Source: Clostridiales bacterium (lineage in GTDB: Bacteria; Bacillota; Clostridia; Christensenellales; CAG-138). From it: DNA of 64,000 bases. The stretch lies in assembly GCA_019416935.1 (NCBI GenBank), contig DXWI01000003.1:62001-126000 (forward strand), given 5' to 3'. Below the pieces are notes generated by a model, which saw nothing but the letters and a program-made list of their open reading frames with translations, searched no databases and was not told where the DNA came from. Made by a program: the position numbers and the translations under genes. Below, piece by piece: positions 25,933 to 34,549 of the stretch (its first letter is position 1; the number at the start of each line of letters is the position of its first letter).

Positions 25933-25961
25933 TTGACAGGCAATCGGACTTGCTTTATATT
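25933..25961 (+). promoter_or_regulatory. Predicted sigma-A promoter of asnA
   Basis: A perfect TTGACA (25933-25938), a 17-base spacer and TATATT (25956-25961), 33 bases upstream of the asnA start, in a markedly AT-rich stretch. Confidence 0.7.
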
Positions 25962-25994
25962 AAAAAAATATATTATATAATCGTGGAGGTAACT

Positions 25995-26999
25995 ATGGAG
26001 ACCAAAATTCCAACTGGTTATGCGTCCAAGCTCGGTCTGTACGAAACGCAGAGCGCCATCACTCTGATCAAGAGCACCTTTCAGGATGCGCTTGCCGCCG
26101 TGCTGAATCTCAAGCGCGTGTCCGCGCCCCTGTTCGTCAATCCTGCCGCCGGTCTCAACGATAATCTCAACGGTTATGAACGCCCCGTCCGCTTCGATAT
26201 TCCCGCCGCCGGCGTTGACGCCGAGGTGGTGCATTCGCTGGCCAAGTGGAAACGGTTCGCGCTCCACCGCTATGGATTCCATGCCGGCCGCGGCCTGTAT
26301 ACCGATATGAACGCCATTCGCCGCGATGAAGAGCTCGACAATCTGCACTCGGTCTACGTCGATCAGTGGGACTGGGAAAAGGTCATCACGCGCGAGGAGC
26401 GCGGCGAGGCGCTGCTCAGGCGCACGGTGGAATCGATCGTCGAGGCCATCAGCTATACGCTGGCGGTCGTGCAGGCCAAGTACCCCGTGCTGTCGCTCTC
26501 GCTCAGGCGCGACGTCACGTTCATCACTTCGCAGGAATTGCTCGACCGCTATCCGGACAAAACTGCCAAGGAGCGCGAGTACCTGTTTGCGAAGGAGCAC
26601 GGCACGGTCTTTGTCATGCAGATCGGCGACAAGCTCTCGAACGGGGAACCGCACGACGGCCGCGCCCCCGATTATGACGACTGGGCGCTCAACGGCGATA
26701 TTCTGTTCTATTACCCGGTGCTCGACTGCGCGTTTGAGATCTCGAGCATGGGCATCCGCGTGGACGAAGTCTCGCTTGCCGCGCAGCTTCGGAAAGCGGG
26801 CTGCGAGGAGCGCGCCGCGCTGCCGTTCCACCACGCGCTGCTGGGCGGCGAATTGCCGCTCACAATCGGCGGCGGCATCGGTCAGTCGCGCCTGTGCATG
26901 ATGATGCTCGAAAAGGCGCACATCGGCGAGGTACAGTCCTCGATCTGGGACGCGGCCACGCTCGAAGCCTGCGCCAAGGCCGGCGTCACGCTGCTGTAG
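25995..26999 (+). CDS. asnA: Aspartate--ammonia ligase
   Basis: A 334-residue class II tRNA-synthetase-like enzyme making asparagine from aspartate, ammonia and ATP. Family segments include KLGLYETQSAITLIK, NDNLNGYERPVRFD, VHSLAKWKRFAL, LHSVYVDQWDWEK and the C-terminal TIGGGIGQSRLCMMML. The ATG at 25995 has GGAGG 6 bases upstream; the much longer in-frame reading upstream is antisense to deoD and spurious. Monocistronic, with a strong promoter. Confidence 0.96.
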   Translation: METKIPTGYASKLGLYETQSAITLIKSTFQDALAAVLNLKRVSAPLFVNPAAGLNDNLNGYERPVRFDIPAAGVDAEVVHSLAKWKRFALHRYGFHAGRGLYTDMNAIRRDEELDNLHSVYVDQWDWEKVITREERGEALLRRTVESIVEAISYTLAVVQAKYPVLSLSLRRDVTFITSQELLDRYPDKTAKEREYLFAKEHGTVFVMQIGDKLSNGEPHDGRAPDYDDWALNGDILFYYPVLDCAFEISSMGIRVDEVSLAAQLRKAGCEERAALPFHHALLGGELPLTIGGGIGQSRLCMMMLEKAHIGEVQSSIWDAATLEACAKAGVTLL

Positions 27000-27016
27000 G
27001 CGCTTTTTGTGTTTCT

Positions 27017-27048
27017 GTACTTTTCTTTTTCTAGAAAAAGAAAAGTAC
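27017..27048. repeat. Perfect 32-base palindrome after asnA
   Basis: A 16-base arm starting GTACTTTTCTTTTTCT is followed immediately by its exact reverse complement, with no loop. A similar imperfect palindrome centred on TTCTATAGAA lies at 24563-24590 and a looser one at 27162-27187. It lies 18 bases after the asnA stop and may be a terminator-like or dispersed element. Confidence 0.6.
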
Positions 27049-27092
27049 CAAAAGAAAAAGTCACCACGGTAGAATATCCCACCGAAAAGCAT

Positions 27093-27128
27093 ATGGCCGG
27101 AGAACGCATAGAGGCGCTCTCCGGCCAT
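27093..27128. terminator. Hairpin between convergent asnA and DUF4956 genes
   Basis: ATGGCCGGAGA pairs exactly with TCTCCGGCCAT over a 14-base loop, between two convergent genes. T-rich sequence on both sides is modest, so bidirectional termination is inferred. Confidence 0.5.
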
Positions 27129-27183
27129 TTCACAATTACTGGCTTTCTTTTTGGTTGTTTCCTTTCCAGAAGGGAGAGAAAGG

Positions 27184-27846
27184 TTACGAAATCAAGTCGC
27201 CCTGATGCGCCACAAGCGTCGCGTCGAACACGCCCTGCACGCGCAGGAACTTGTCCACAAAATCAACGTCCGACTCGCGGATGCGCAGCTCAACCGTCAG
27301 CTCAATGCCGTCGCGCTGCACGGTCTTGCTCTTGATGCGGGCGCGGGGCAGCTGCTTGATCATGCCCTTGATCTGCTGGGACGCGCGATCGTCATAGTGC
27401 AGGATCAGCAAAAACGGCGACGCCTGACTGCCCTTGATGCCCGTCACGATGAGCAGCAGCAATCCGATCACCAGCACGCCGATAAAGCCGACGTCGAGAA
27501 ATCCCGCGCCGACGGCGAGGCCCTCGCCGACCGCCCAGAACATGAACACCGTATCGATCGGGTCCTTGATCGCGGTGCGGAAACGCACGATGGACAGTGC
27601 GCCGACCATGCCGAGCGAGAGCGCCATGTTGGACGAGATCATCATCAGCACGAGCGCGGACACCATGGTCAGCATGACGAGACTCAGATTAAACGAGCGG
27701 GAATAGACCACACCGGCGAACGTCTTGCGATAGACGAAGTAGATGATGAGGCCGATCACCAGCGACGCGACGAGCGAGATGACCACGCGCAGCGGGTTCA
27801 GCGTTCCCTGAAACAGATCCCCAATGTTGAAAGTCGATGCTCCCAT
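27184..27846 (-). CDS. DUF4956 membrane protein
   Basis: A 220-residue protein. Four hydrophobic segments lie in the first ~140 residues (PLRVVISLVASLVIGLIIYF, LSLVMLTMVSALVLMMI, FMFWAVGEGLAVGAG, GVLVIGLLLLIVTGI). The conserved SMALSLGMVGALSIVRFRTAIKDP region of this family is recognisable as MALSLGMVGALSIVRFRTA. A soluble C-terminal domain of ~75 residues follows. DUF4956 genes very often neighbour VTC-domain and CotH genes, as here. Function is not established; a role with polyphosphate or spore/envelope phosphorylation is inference. Confidence 0.88.
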   Translation of the reverse strand: MGASTFNIGDLFQGTLNPLRVVISLVASLVIGLIIYFVYRKTFAGVVYSRSFNLSLVMLTMVSALVLMMISSNMALSLGMVGALSIVRFRTAIKDPIDTVFMFWAVGEGLAVGAGFLDVGFIGVLVIGLLLLIVTGIKGSQASPFLLILHYDDRASQQIKGMIKQLPRARIKSKTVQRDGIELTVELRIRESDVDFVDKFLRVQGVFDATLVAHQGDLIS

Positions 27847-27962
27847 TTGCTTCTAAATCCTCCTTACGGTTCTTTCAAACAAACGAATACGGTACAAAAC
27901 CGGTCTATACAGGCCGGCCCGCTGCGGCAGGCCGGGAAAAACGTGGGTCGCCGGAGCGCGCG

Positions 27963-28691
27963 TCAAAACTCGAACTGCCGGCAGAACAGGTACTTGCTCG
28001 CCGCCGTGCGCTGCGCCGCGCCGAGTTGGATGAGCATGCGGATATAATCCGGCAGGCTCTCATTGAACTTGACCTCAAGGATCATGCAGTTTTTGAGCTC
28101 CGTCACCGGGTACATGGGCACGTTCGGATTGAACAGATCCGTGGAGCGCAGTCCGGTGCGCACATCCTTGTCGAACGTGATGCGCACATCCTCCGCCGGA
28201 AACACATACGGCTCGCGGTCGTAATCGACGAGCACCTTGGGGCGGAGCTGCTTGAGCTTCATGATACCGAACATCTGGCCCGCAAACGGCTCCGGCCTGC
28301 CGAGCAGAAACCCGTAATCGCCCCTGAGCAGCGCGTCGCACTCGGCGCGCGAGAGGCGCAGGCTGCTCTTTTGGATGTACGGCCCGTTCTTGTGCTTGCG
28401 CTCCAGCTTGATGCTGCTGTCGGAATGGTTGTAGATGCGGATGCGGAACTTGTCGCGCACCTCAATGCCGTCCGCCTTTTCCTGCACCGCGGAATCCCAG
28501 GGATCGTCGAAGTACAGGCTGCGGATGTGGTACTCGCCGCCGTTCTGCGCGGCATACGCATCCTGCGCCATGGTCATCTGCAAGCGGCGCGAAAGAATCG
28601 CGTGGTCGCCGGCATGGATGATATACTTGAGCTCGTGCCGGTAGGGCCGCGTGTTGGCCGCGCCCGCCGCCTTGCCCCTGCGTCCGCTCAT
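27963..28691 (-). CDS. Polyphosphate polymerase (VTC) domain protein
   Basis: A 242-residue stand-alone VTC catalytic domain. Family positions are RHELKYII near residue 20, IRSLYFDDP, KFRIRIYN, IKLERKHK and EVKFNESLPDYI near the end; the basic and acidic residues line the tunnel of the TTM-fold polyphosphate polymerase. Start at 28691 shares a base with the stop of the CotH gene (TGATG), so the genes are coupled. Predicted cytoplasmic; it could make or sense polyphosphate with the DUF4956 membrane partner. Confidence 0.88.
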   Translation of the reverse strand: MSGRRGKAAGAANTRPYRHELKYIIHAGDHAILSRRLQMTMAQDAYAAQNGGEYHIRSLYFDDPWDSAVQEKADGIEVRDKFRIRIYNHSDSSIKLERKHKNGPYIQKSSLRLSRAECDALLRGDYGFLLGRPEPFAGQMFGIMKLKQLRPKVLVDYDREPYVFPAEDVRITFDKDVRTGLRSTDLFNPNVPMYPVTELKNCMILEVKFNESLPDYIRMLIQLGAAQRTAASKYLFCRQFEF

Positions 28692-31600
28692 CAGCTCACC
28701 CCCGTCAGGCTGCTCTTGCGCCCGAATATCTCGTTCATTTCCGCGTCCGACAGGCTGAAGTACTGCTGCACATAGTAGAGAAAATGCTCCGGCACCTGCT
28801 TGGCGGACTCCCGCAGCCGCTCGACGCGGGTCTGCCACGTCGTGTAGCGGATGCTGCCCCAGCGCTTGGTATCGTAGACCATCTCGTCGGTGATGTTGGC
28901 CTCCAGCTCGTTGATGCGGGCGATCATCCTATCGGTATCGAAGATCTCCACCATCAGCGCACACTTTTCAAGGAACAGCGCGCGGAAGCTGCTGTTCTTG
29001 AGCAGCGCGCGGGAGAGCACCGTCGAAAAGCCCTTGCCCGCGCCGTGACCCGTCTCATGGAAATACTTGGAGAAGAAGTCGCGCCGCCAACCGGTCGAAT
29101 ACGCCTTGTCCTTCGTGCCGTCGTCATAGTTGAGCGCCCAGTCGAAATCGTACGGAATCCAGCGCCACTTGTTGTCGAGCTGCTTCGAGCGCCAATACTT
29201 GATGTTGCCGGTGTCCGTATTGCCGACATAGATCTCCATGGCACAATACTCGGCAAAGTTCTCCACGTCCATCAGCGAGCATACATAAGCGTAGTTGGAC
29301 GCGTCCGACAGGTCGTGCTCCTTGGCGTAGCTCACGAGCGCCTGATAATCGAGGTAGCCGTTGCCGGAGATCTCTGCCGCCGGCCCGTTGCCGTTGCCCA
29401 CGAGGATGTCGATCTGCTCCGGATCGGGCAGGTTGTACTGCTGCGCGAGGAAATATTTGTTGACCTTCTCCCGCAGGTTGTACACGCCCCAGTATTGTCC
29501 GTTGATGTACAGCACGACCTGCCGATAGGCCTGCGTGGGCAGGGTGCTCCCGCCATCCTCGAGCAAGCCCTGAATCAGGATGTCGCGCATCCGTGTAAAC
29601 ATCCAGTCCATGGCGGAGGGCCGCAGCGTCAGGGACTTGTATTCGCTGTAATCGCGGTTTTCAAAAAACGGGTAATTCATACTCGTGGAACCGTAGCCAG
29701 AGCGGGATACGAGCGCGATGCCCTTCATCTTCTCATAGCGCGAAAACGCGCCGAAGATGCGGCTGAGCACATCGTCCTCGAACGCGAGCGAGCCGTTTAC
29801 GATATAGTCGATGTGCGTTTCCCGCTCCCACTCCATGTCCATCGGATCGGGATGGGTCAGGTGCTGCGCGTTAAAATTGGCGTACTTGGCAAAATCGCTG
29901 TTTGGGCCATGCTCGATGGTATAGCTGCCCGCCGAGTCGCGGCCGCCGCTCTTTTCATAGTAGGTGCTGCCGGCCACATAGATGCCGTTTTCCGCGCCGA
30001 AATAGTAGTCCGGATCGGAAACGAGGCTCACGATGGGGAGCGTGGTGAGGTGGTTTTCCTCCGTCGCCTCGCCCTGATTGATGAAATAGGACGCGGTTGC
30101 CACATCGCTGTCGAAACGGCCGCCCTGAAACGCGCGCGCGCGCAGCACCGTCACGCCGGAACCGAGCGTGATCGGCGCGGTATAGGCGTTGGATGCCGCC
30201 GTCGGGATGCTGCCGTCGGTCGTATAGCGCACGGTCGCGCCCGCGGGGATGCCGATCTCCACGGTCTGTCCGCTCGTATATACGCCGGACGGGATGGAGA
30301 ACGCCGGTTTTTCGGCGTAGGCGCTCATGCCCTCGCCGTTGGCCGTGCCGGGCGTGGGCGTTTTGTAATACATGGTCTTTCCATCCATGCCGCGGCCGTA
30401 CGACACATCCGCGTGTCCTTCGCCGATCTGGAGCTTATCGAGGATGACCGCTTCCGGCGTAAACAAAAAAACCGTGTCCCCATCGCCGGAAATGCCGAAA
30501 TTTGTTTCGAGCGTTTTGGACGGATCGGTCACGTTTTTGCCGGAGGCGAGCACCACAAGGTATTGCCCCGCCCCGATCGTCACATCCGGAAACACCCATT
30601 TGGCCGGATTCTTGGCGTTGTTGGACAGCGCATAGCCGGACAGATTGATCGGCGCGCCGGAACGGTTGTACAGTTCGATCCAGTCATAATAACCGCCGTC
30701 CGGCTGCAAGAGGTAGCTCTTGTTGGCGTTGATGACCTCGCTGATCATCAGCTCGCCCGTGCCGTAGGGCAGCGCGGCCTGATAGGCGGCCGCGCCGGCG
30801 GAGGTATTGTTGTAACCGGGCGACGGCTGCGCGGTCTGCTGCCACTCACCCGTTCCGTCCGGCACGCGCGCCATGGACTGATCCGTCTCCTGACGACTGT
30901 ACTCATAGCTGTCGAGGATGCGGCCCGCGGGCGTCGAGAACACGACCGCCTCCTTGTAGGCGGCCAGACCGAACGGCGCCTCGATCGGATCGACGGCGGT
31001 GCCGGTGCGGCCGTTGCAATAAATCAGCAGCGTGCCGTACGCCTCAATGCTCGTGCCCTCGGGCAGCGTATACTTGAGCGGCTGCGCCGGGTTGTCCGAA
31101 ATGCCATAGCCGGACAGGTTGATCTCGTTGCCGGTGGTGTTGTACAGCTCGATCCAGTCGCAGTAGGTACCGTCCGGGCCGAGCAGCGTCGATGCGTTCG
31201 ACGCCATGAATTCGTTCAGATACACGCCGATGCTTTCGCCCTCGGTGGCGGTGAGCGTCGCAAGAAACGCATCGATGCCGGCCTGATCGTTCGGGTAGCC
31301 GGGACTCGGCAGCGTCTCCACCCACGCGCCGCTCGCATCGCGCGAGAGCGTATAGCCGGAGGAGGCGCTTCGAAGCGCCAGACTGTCGATGATCGCGCCC
31401 GCCTCGGTCGAGAGCACCAGCTCGTCGTCCGCGGACAGCTTGAACGGCGCGTGCATGCCGCCCTTCGACGTGTCGCCGGAACAATAGACGATGACATAGC
31501 CGTTCGCCGGAATTCTGGTTCCGGCCGGAAACGTCCACTTGGCGGCGATGAGCTTGTCGTCGGACAGGCCGTATCCGCCGATCTCGACCTCCTGATCGGA

Positions 31601-31801
31601 GGCGTTGTGGAGCTCCACCCAATCCGGATAGTCGCCGGTGTTGTCCGGCACGGTGCCCTTATTGCTCGTCATCACTTCGCTGATCTGAATCGTATGTGTA
31701 GACAGGTTTTGGGACGAACCGCTCCTGGTCAGATACACGATGAGCGCGACCAATAAAATCAGCGCCATCGGCACGACCAAAACCAATCGCCTGCGTCTCA
31801 A
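28691..31801 (-). CDS. CotH-family kinase with three lamin-tail domains
   Basis: About 1036 residues. One N-terminal membrane anchor (ALILLVALIVYL) is followed by three lamin-tail domains (about residues 35-150, 190-300 and 345-460; each has a DWIEL/DWVEL strand). A chitobiase-type beta domain (about 495-570) and a CotH protein-kinase-like domain (about 585-1000, with WRWIPYDFDWALNYDDG) complete it. CotH kinases phosphorylate spore coat proteins; extracellular surface action is likely here. No ATG fits the start: a TTG at 31801 lies 9 bases after AAGGAG. Upstream ATGs would add a non-conserved tail. Confidence 0.88.
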   Translation of the reverse strand: MRRRRLVLVVPMALILLVALIVYLTRSGSSQNLSTHTIQISEVMTSNKGTVPDNTGDYPDWVELHNASDQEVEIGGYGLSDDKLIAAKWTFPAGTRIPANGYVIVYCSGDTSKGGMHAPFKLSADDELVLSTEAGAIIDSLALRSASSGYTLSRDASGAWVETLPSPGYPNDQAGIDAFLATLTATEGESIGVYLNEFMASNASTLLGPDGTYCDWIELYNTTGNEINLSGYGISDNPAQPLKYTLPEGTSIEAYGTLLIYCNGRTGTAVDPIEAPFGLAAYKEAVVFSTPAGRILDSYEYSRQETDQSMARVPDGTGEWQQTAQPSPGYNNTSAGAAAYQAALPYGTGELMISEVINANKSYLLQPDGGYYDWIELYNRSGAPINLSGYALSNNAKNPAKWVFPDVTIGAGQYLVVLASGKNVTDPSKTLETNFGISGDGDTVFLFTPEAVILDKLQIGEGHADVSYGRGMDGKTMYYKTPTPGTANGEGMSAYAEKPAFSIPSGVYTSGQTVEIGIPAGATVRYTTDGSIPTAASNAYTAPITLGSGVTVLRARAFQGGRFDSDVATASYFINQGEATEENHLTTLPIVSLVSDPDYYFGAENGIYVAGSTYYEKSGGRDSAGSYTIEHGPNSDFAKYANFNAQHLTHPDPMDMEWERETHIDYIVNGSLAFEDDVLSRIFGAFSRYEKMKGIALVSRSGYGSTSMNYPFFENRDYSEYKSLTLRPSAMDWMFTRMRDILIQGLLEDGGSTLPTQAYRQVVLYINGQYWGVYNLREKVNKYFLAQQYNLPDPEQIDILVGNGNGPAAEISGNGYLDYQALVSYAKEHDLSDASNYAYVCSLMDVENFAEYCAMEIYVGNTDTGNIKYWRSKQLDNKWRWIPYDFDWALNYDDGTKDKAYSTGWRRDFFSKYFHETGHGAGKGFSTVLSRALLKNSSFRALFLEKCALMVEIFDTDRMIARINELEANITDEMVYDTKRWGSIRYTTWQTRVERLRESAKQVPEHFLYYVQQYFSLSDAEMNEIFGRKSSLTGVS

Positions 31802-32081
31802 AGCTTCAATCTCCTTCCGGTGTTCCCTGCCGCCGGGCGCTCCCAAAGAAGCGCCGGCGCGACGCGAGCCATGCCGCCGCCAAAAGCGGTACACGAAGCA
31901 AGCCGCGCTCAGACGGACACCCTGCATAGCATACCACAAGGCGCCGCATATTCCTATCCCCCAATATCAGAAATTTACAGTTTCTTCTCGATTATCGGGC
32001 AAAAACCGGCCACTCGGCCCATCCGGCGCGCCGCGCCGCCCGCGCATCGAACCGGCAAGGCGCGCTTTGACCCCCGAGCAA

Positions 32082-32205
32082 GGCAGGGATTCGGACAGGC
32101 GCTTTCTCTCATGCGACAGGAACGCGCGCATCTGCTCGAGCTGCGCCTCGGTCACCCCATGGTCGGAGAAACGCGCCTCCAGCGCGATGTCCGTGAGCGT
32201 CTGCG
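32082..32205 (-). pseudogene. Duplicated 3' fragment of the transglutaminase gene
   Basis: These 124 bases repeat 32295-32418 in the same orientation with five differences, three of them silent. They encode LTDIALEARFSDHGVTEAQL and onward to SESLP, the C-terminal tail of the adjacent transglutaminase protein. The copy lies 213 bases further downstream, after that gene's stop. An 83-codon open frame (31967-32218) spans it but has no ribosome site or other conserved part, so it looks like a tandem-duplication remnant. The rest of the 447-base gap 31802-32248 shows nothing else. Confidence 0.75.
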
Positions 32206-32248
32206 TCCTCCATTTCATGTGCTTGGCAGCGTCCCGGCCGCGCCTCCT

Positions 32249-34549
32249 TTACAGCACGGCATGGAGATACCGCGCCGCCAGCCGCTTGAGCGGCGGCAGG
32301 GATTCGGACAGGCGCTTTCTTTCATGCGAAAGGAACGCGCGCATCTGCTCGAGCTGCGCCTCGGTCATCCCATGGTCGGAGAAGCGCGCCTCCAGCGCGA
32401 TGTCCGTGAGCGCCTGCGGAACTTCCGTTCCGTAACGGCACAGCCGCTGCAGCTCCCGCCATGCGGCCAGAATCCGCTTTTTGCAGCTTCCCTGCCGGAG
32501 CAGCGCCGCCCGTCTCGAGCGCAGTACTCGCCGCCGGAGCACGAGCAGCCCGGCCGCCGCCGGCAGCAGCAGCACGAGCAGCCATATCGCGCCGCCCGTG
32601 TGATTCCGTGCCGGCGGGCTGTCGGAAGATGCGCTCCCCGGTTCCGGTTCGCCGCCTGTCCCCGCGGAGTCGGGCGGCAGCACGTCCGGCGTTTGCTGTC
32701 CCGCCGTTTCCCCGTGCGCCGGCTCGGCCGTAGTCTGCGGCGGCTCCGTGCCGTCCGGCTCTGTCGTTGCTTCCGGTTCAAGGTTGGCCGGCGTCTGTTC
32801 TTCCGGTTCGGTTGTCGGCTCGGCCGAGGGTTCGGCCGTCGGTTCGGCGGTCGGCGCCGGAGTCGGCACTGGCGTGCTGCCGGTCACCTCCACGGGCATC
32901 CAGCCAAAGCCGTCGAGATAGACCTCCGTCCACGCGTGCGCATCCTCATCGGTCACGCGCGTCCACGCGCCCGCTTCCGCGTCCACCAGATAGCCGCTCA
33001 CATACCGGGCCGGTACGCCGAGCGATTGCAGCATGGCGGTGGCGGCGCTGGCAAAGTGCACGCAGTAGCCGCGATGGCTCTCGGTCAGAAAATACCGGAT
33101 GAAATCCGCGCCGTTGGGCGCGCGCTCGGCCTCAAGATCATAATAGCCCGCCTGGCGGATATAGGCCGCCACCCGGCTGACGATCTCCGCGCGCGGCATG
33201 GCGCCGTCGATTCCGGCTGCGGCCGCCAGTCCACGGAGCGTACCGGCAAGCGGCTCCGGCACGCCGGTATACGCCGTTTGCGCCCATGCGCGATAGGCCG
33301 GCTCCTGCGCAGCGCCGCTTTGGAGCGCCGCCGGATTGTCAGCGGGGCGGTAAACCCATGTATACGCCTCCGTGTCCCGGTCGACGGGCCTTGCGTAGAC
33401 CTCGCCGGTTTCAGCATCGCCCGCGACGGCATAGTACGGCACATAGGCAAGCTGCGTCGCACCGGAGAGATGCCGGATCTGCACGGTTCTCTCCTCGCTG
33501 CCGGGCGCGGCCAGAACGGCCGCCGCCGTGACGTCCGCAATCGAAATCTCCTTTGGCGCGCCATCCGCCTGCCGCCACGACGCGCCGTCATACACGCCCA
33601 GCGCCGCGCCGCGAAGATAGAGCTCGCCCGAAACGGAGGCTTTCACCTCGAGCACGGGCGTGCCGGTCGTCCGGCGCGGGCCGAGCGTGCGCACGTTCAC
33701 ATCGGTATCCGGCCGGCTGGCCGTGATCTGCTGCACCGTCTCCATCAGGGAGGGCGCCTCCGCATCTTCCTCCGACAGGCTGCTGCGCAGGCTGATGAGC
33801 TGCTCGCGCAGCACGTCCGGCCATGCGGCGCGCACGTAGGTTTCGCGCGGCGAGAGCAGCAGCACCGCGCCGCACAGGACAGCGAGCACCGGCAGATATA
33901 AAAACGTCAGCGCCGCGCCGCGCCGGGGCGATGCGCGCCGAACGCTCTGCGGCAGAAGCAGCAGCATCCAGAACAGCAGCGTGCACAGCACCGCATACAG
34001 CGCCGGCGGCTCGTCCATCAGGATCATCGTGACCGCGAAGAACGGCAGTGAAACGACCATGCACGGCGCCGCGGCCGAAAAATAGACGATGGACCAGCCG
34101 TACAGCAGCAGCACCGGCGCCGCCAGCATGGCGAAGAACAGCGTGCAGCCGGCGAGCTGTTCGGAAGCGGTCATCCCCGTGGGCAGCGCAATTTCGGAGA
34201 CGAAATCCACCCCGAGCGCAATGTCGTTGACCACGCCGGAAACCGCAACCTGCGCGCCCACGCGCAGCATGTCCCGCCACTGGACGCAGACAAAAATCCA
34301 CGCCGCGGCGAGCAGGAGCAGCATGAACACGCCGATGCGGCGCCCCGCCGTACCCGAAACGGCGAACATCGTCGTCACATAGACGGAGAGCAGCGCGCCG
34401 ATGATGAGCAGCAGCGGCAGCCGCACCGGCAGCGAAAACGCCGTGATGACCGGCAAAAATGTGCCCAGCAGGCCCAAAAAGACGAGCAGGCAGCCGGCAG
34501 CGAGCGGCGAGGCGAACCATTCGCGCTTTTTCCGTTTTCCTCCGCTCAT
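32249..34549 (-). CDS. Transglutaminase-like membrane protein (TgpA/YebA type)
   Basis: A 766-residue protein. Six or so N-terminal membrane segments form the TgpA-type domain. An extracytoplasmic transglutaminase core follows, with Cys in HRGYCVHFASA (about residue 496), His in DAHAWTEVYL (about 535) and Asp/Glu beyond. Then come a Pro/Thr/Glu linker, one more membrane helix (WLLVLLLPAAAGLLVL) and a cytoplasmic helical tail. With the DUF58 and MoxR genes it forms a widespread three-gene operon of uncertain envelope function. The ATG at 34549 overlaps the DUF58 stop by 4 bases. Confidence 0.9.
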   Translation of the reverse strand: MSGGKRKKREWFASPLAAGCLLVFLGLLGTFLPVITAFSLPVRLPLLLIIGALLSVYVTTMFAVSGTAGRRIGVFMLLLLAAAWIFVCVQWRDMLRVGAQVAVSGVVNDIALGVDFVSEIALPTGMTASEQLAGCTLFFAMLAAPVLLLYGWSIVYFSAAAPCMVVSLPFFAVTMILMDEPPALYAVLCTLLFWMLLLLPQSVRRASPRRGAALTFLYLPVLAVLCGAVLLLSPRETYVRAAWPDVLREQLISLRSSLSEEDAEAPSLMETVQQITASRPDTDVNVRTLGPRRTTGTPVLEVKASVSGELYLRGAALGVYDGASWRQADGAPKEISIADVTAAAVLAAPGSEERTVQIRHLSGATQLAYVPYYAVAGDAETGEVYARPVDRDTEAYTWVYRPADNPAALQSGAAQEPAYRAWAQTAYTGVPEPLAGTLRGLAAAAGIDGAMPRAEIVSRVAAYIRQAGYYDLEAERAPNGADFIRYFLTESHRGYCVHFASAATAMLQSLGVPARYVSGYLVDAEAGAWTRVTDEDAHAWTEVYLDGFGWMPVEVTGSTPVPTPAPTAEPTAEPSAEPTTEPEEQTPANLEPEATTEPDGTEPPQTTAEPAHGETAGQQTPDVLPPDSAGTGGEPEPGSASSDSPPARNHTGGAIWLLVLLLPAAAGLLVLRRRVLRSRRAALLRQGSCKKRILAAWRELQRLCRYGTEVPQALTDIALEARFSDHGMTEAQLEQMRAFLSHERKRLSESLPPLKRLAARYLHAVL

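Noticed and set aside
31967..32218. 83-codon minus-strand frame as a real small gene
   Set aside because: Its conserved part is only the duplicated tail of the neighbouring transglutaminase; the rest is unrelated and no ribosome site is present.
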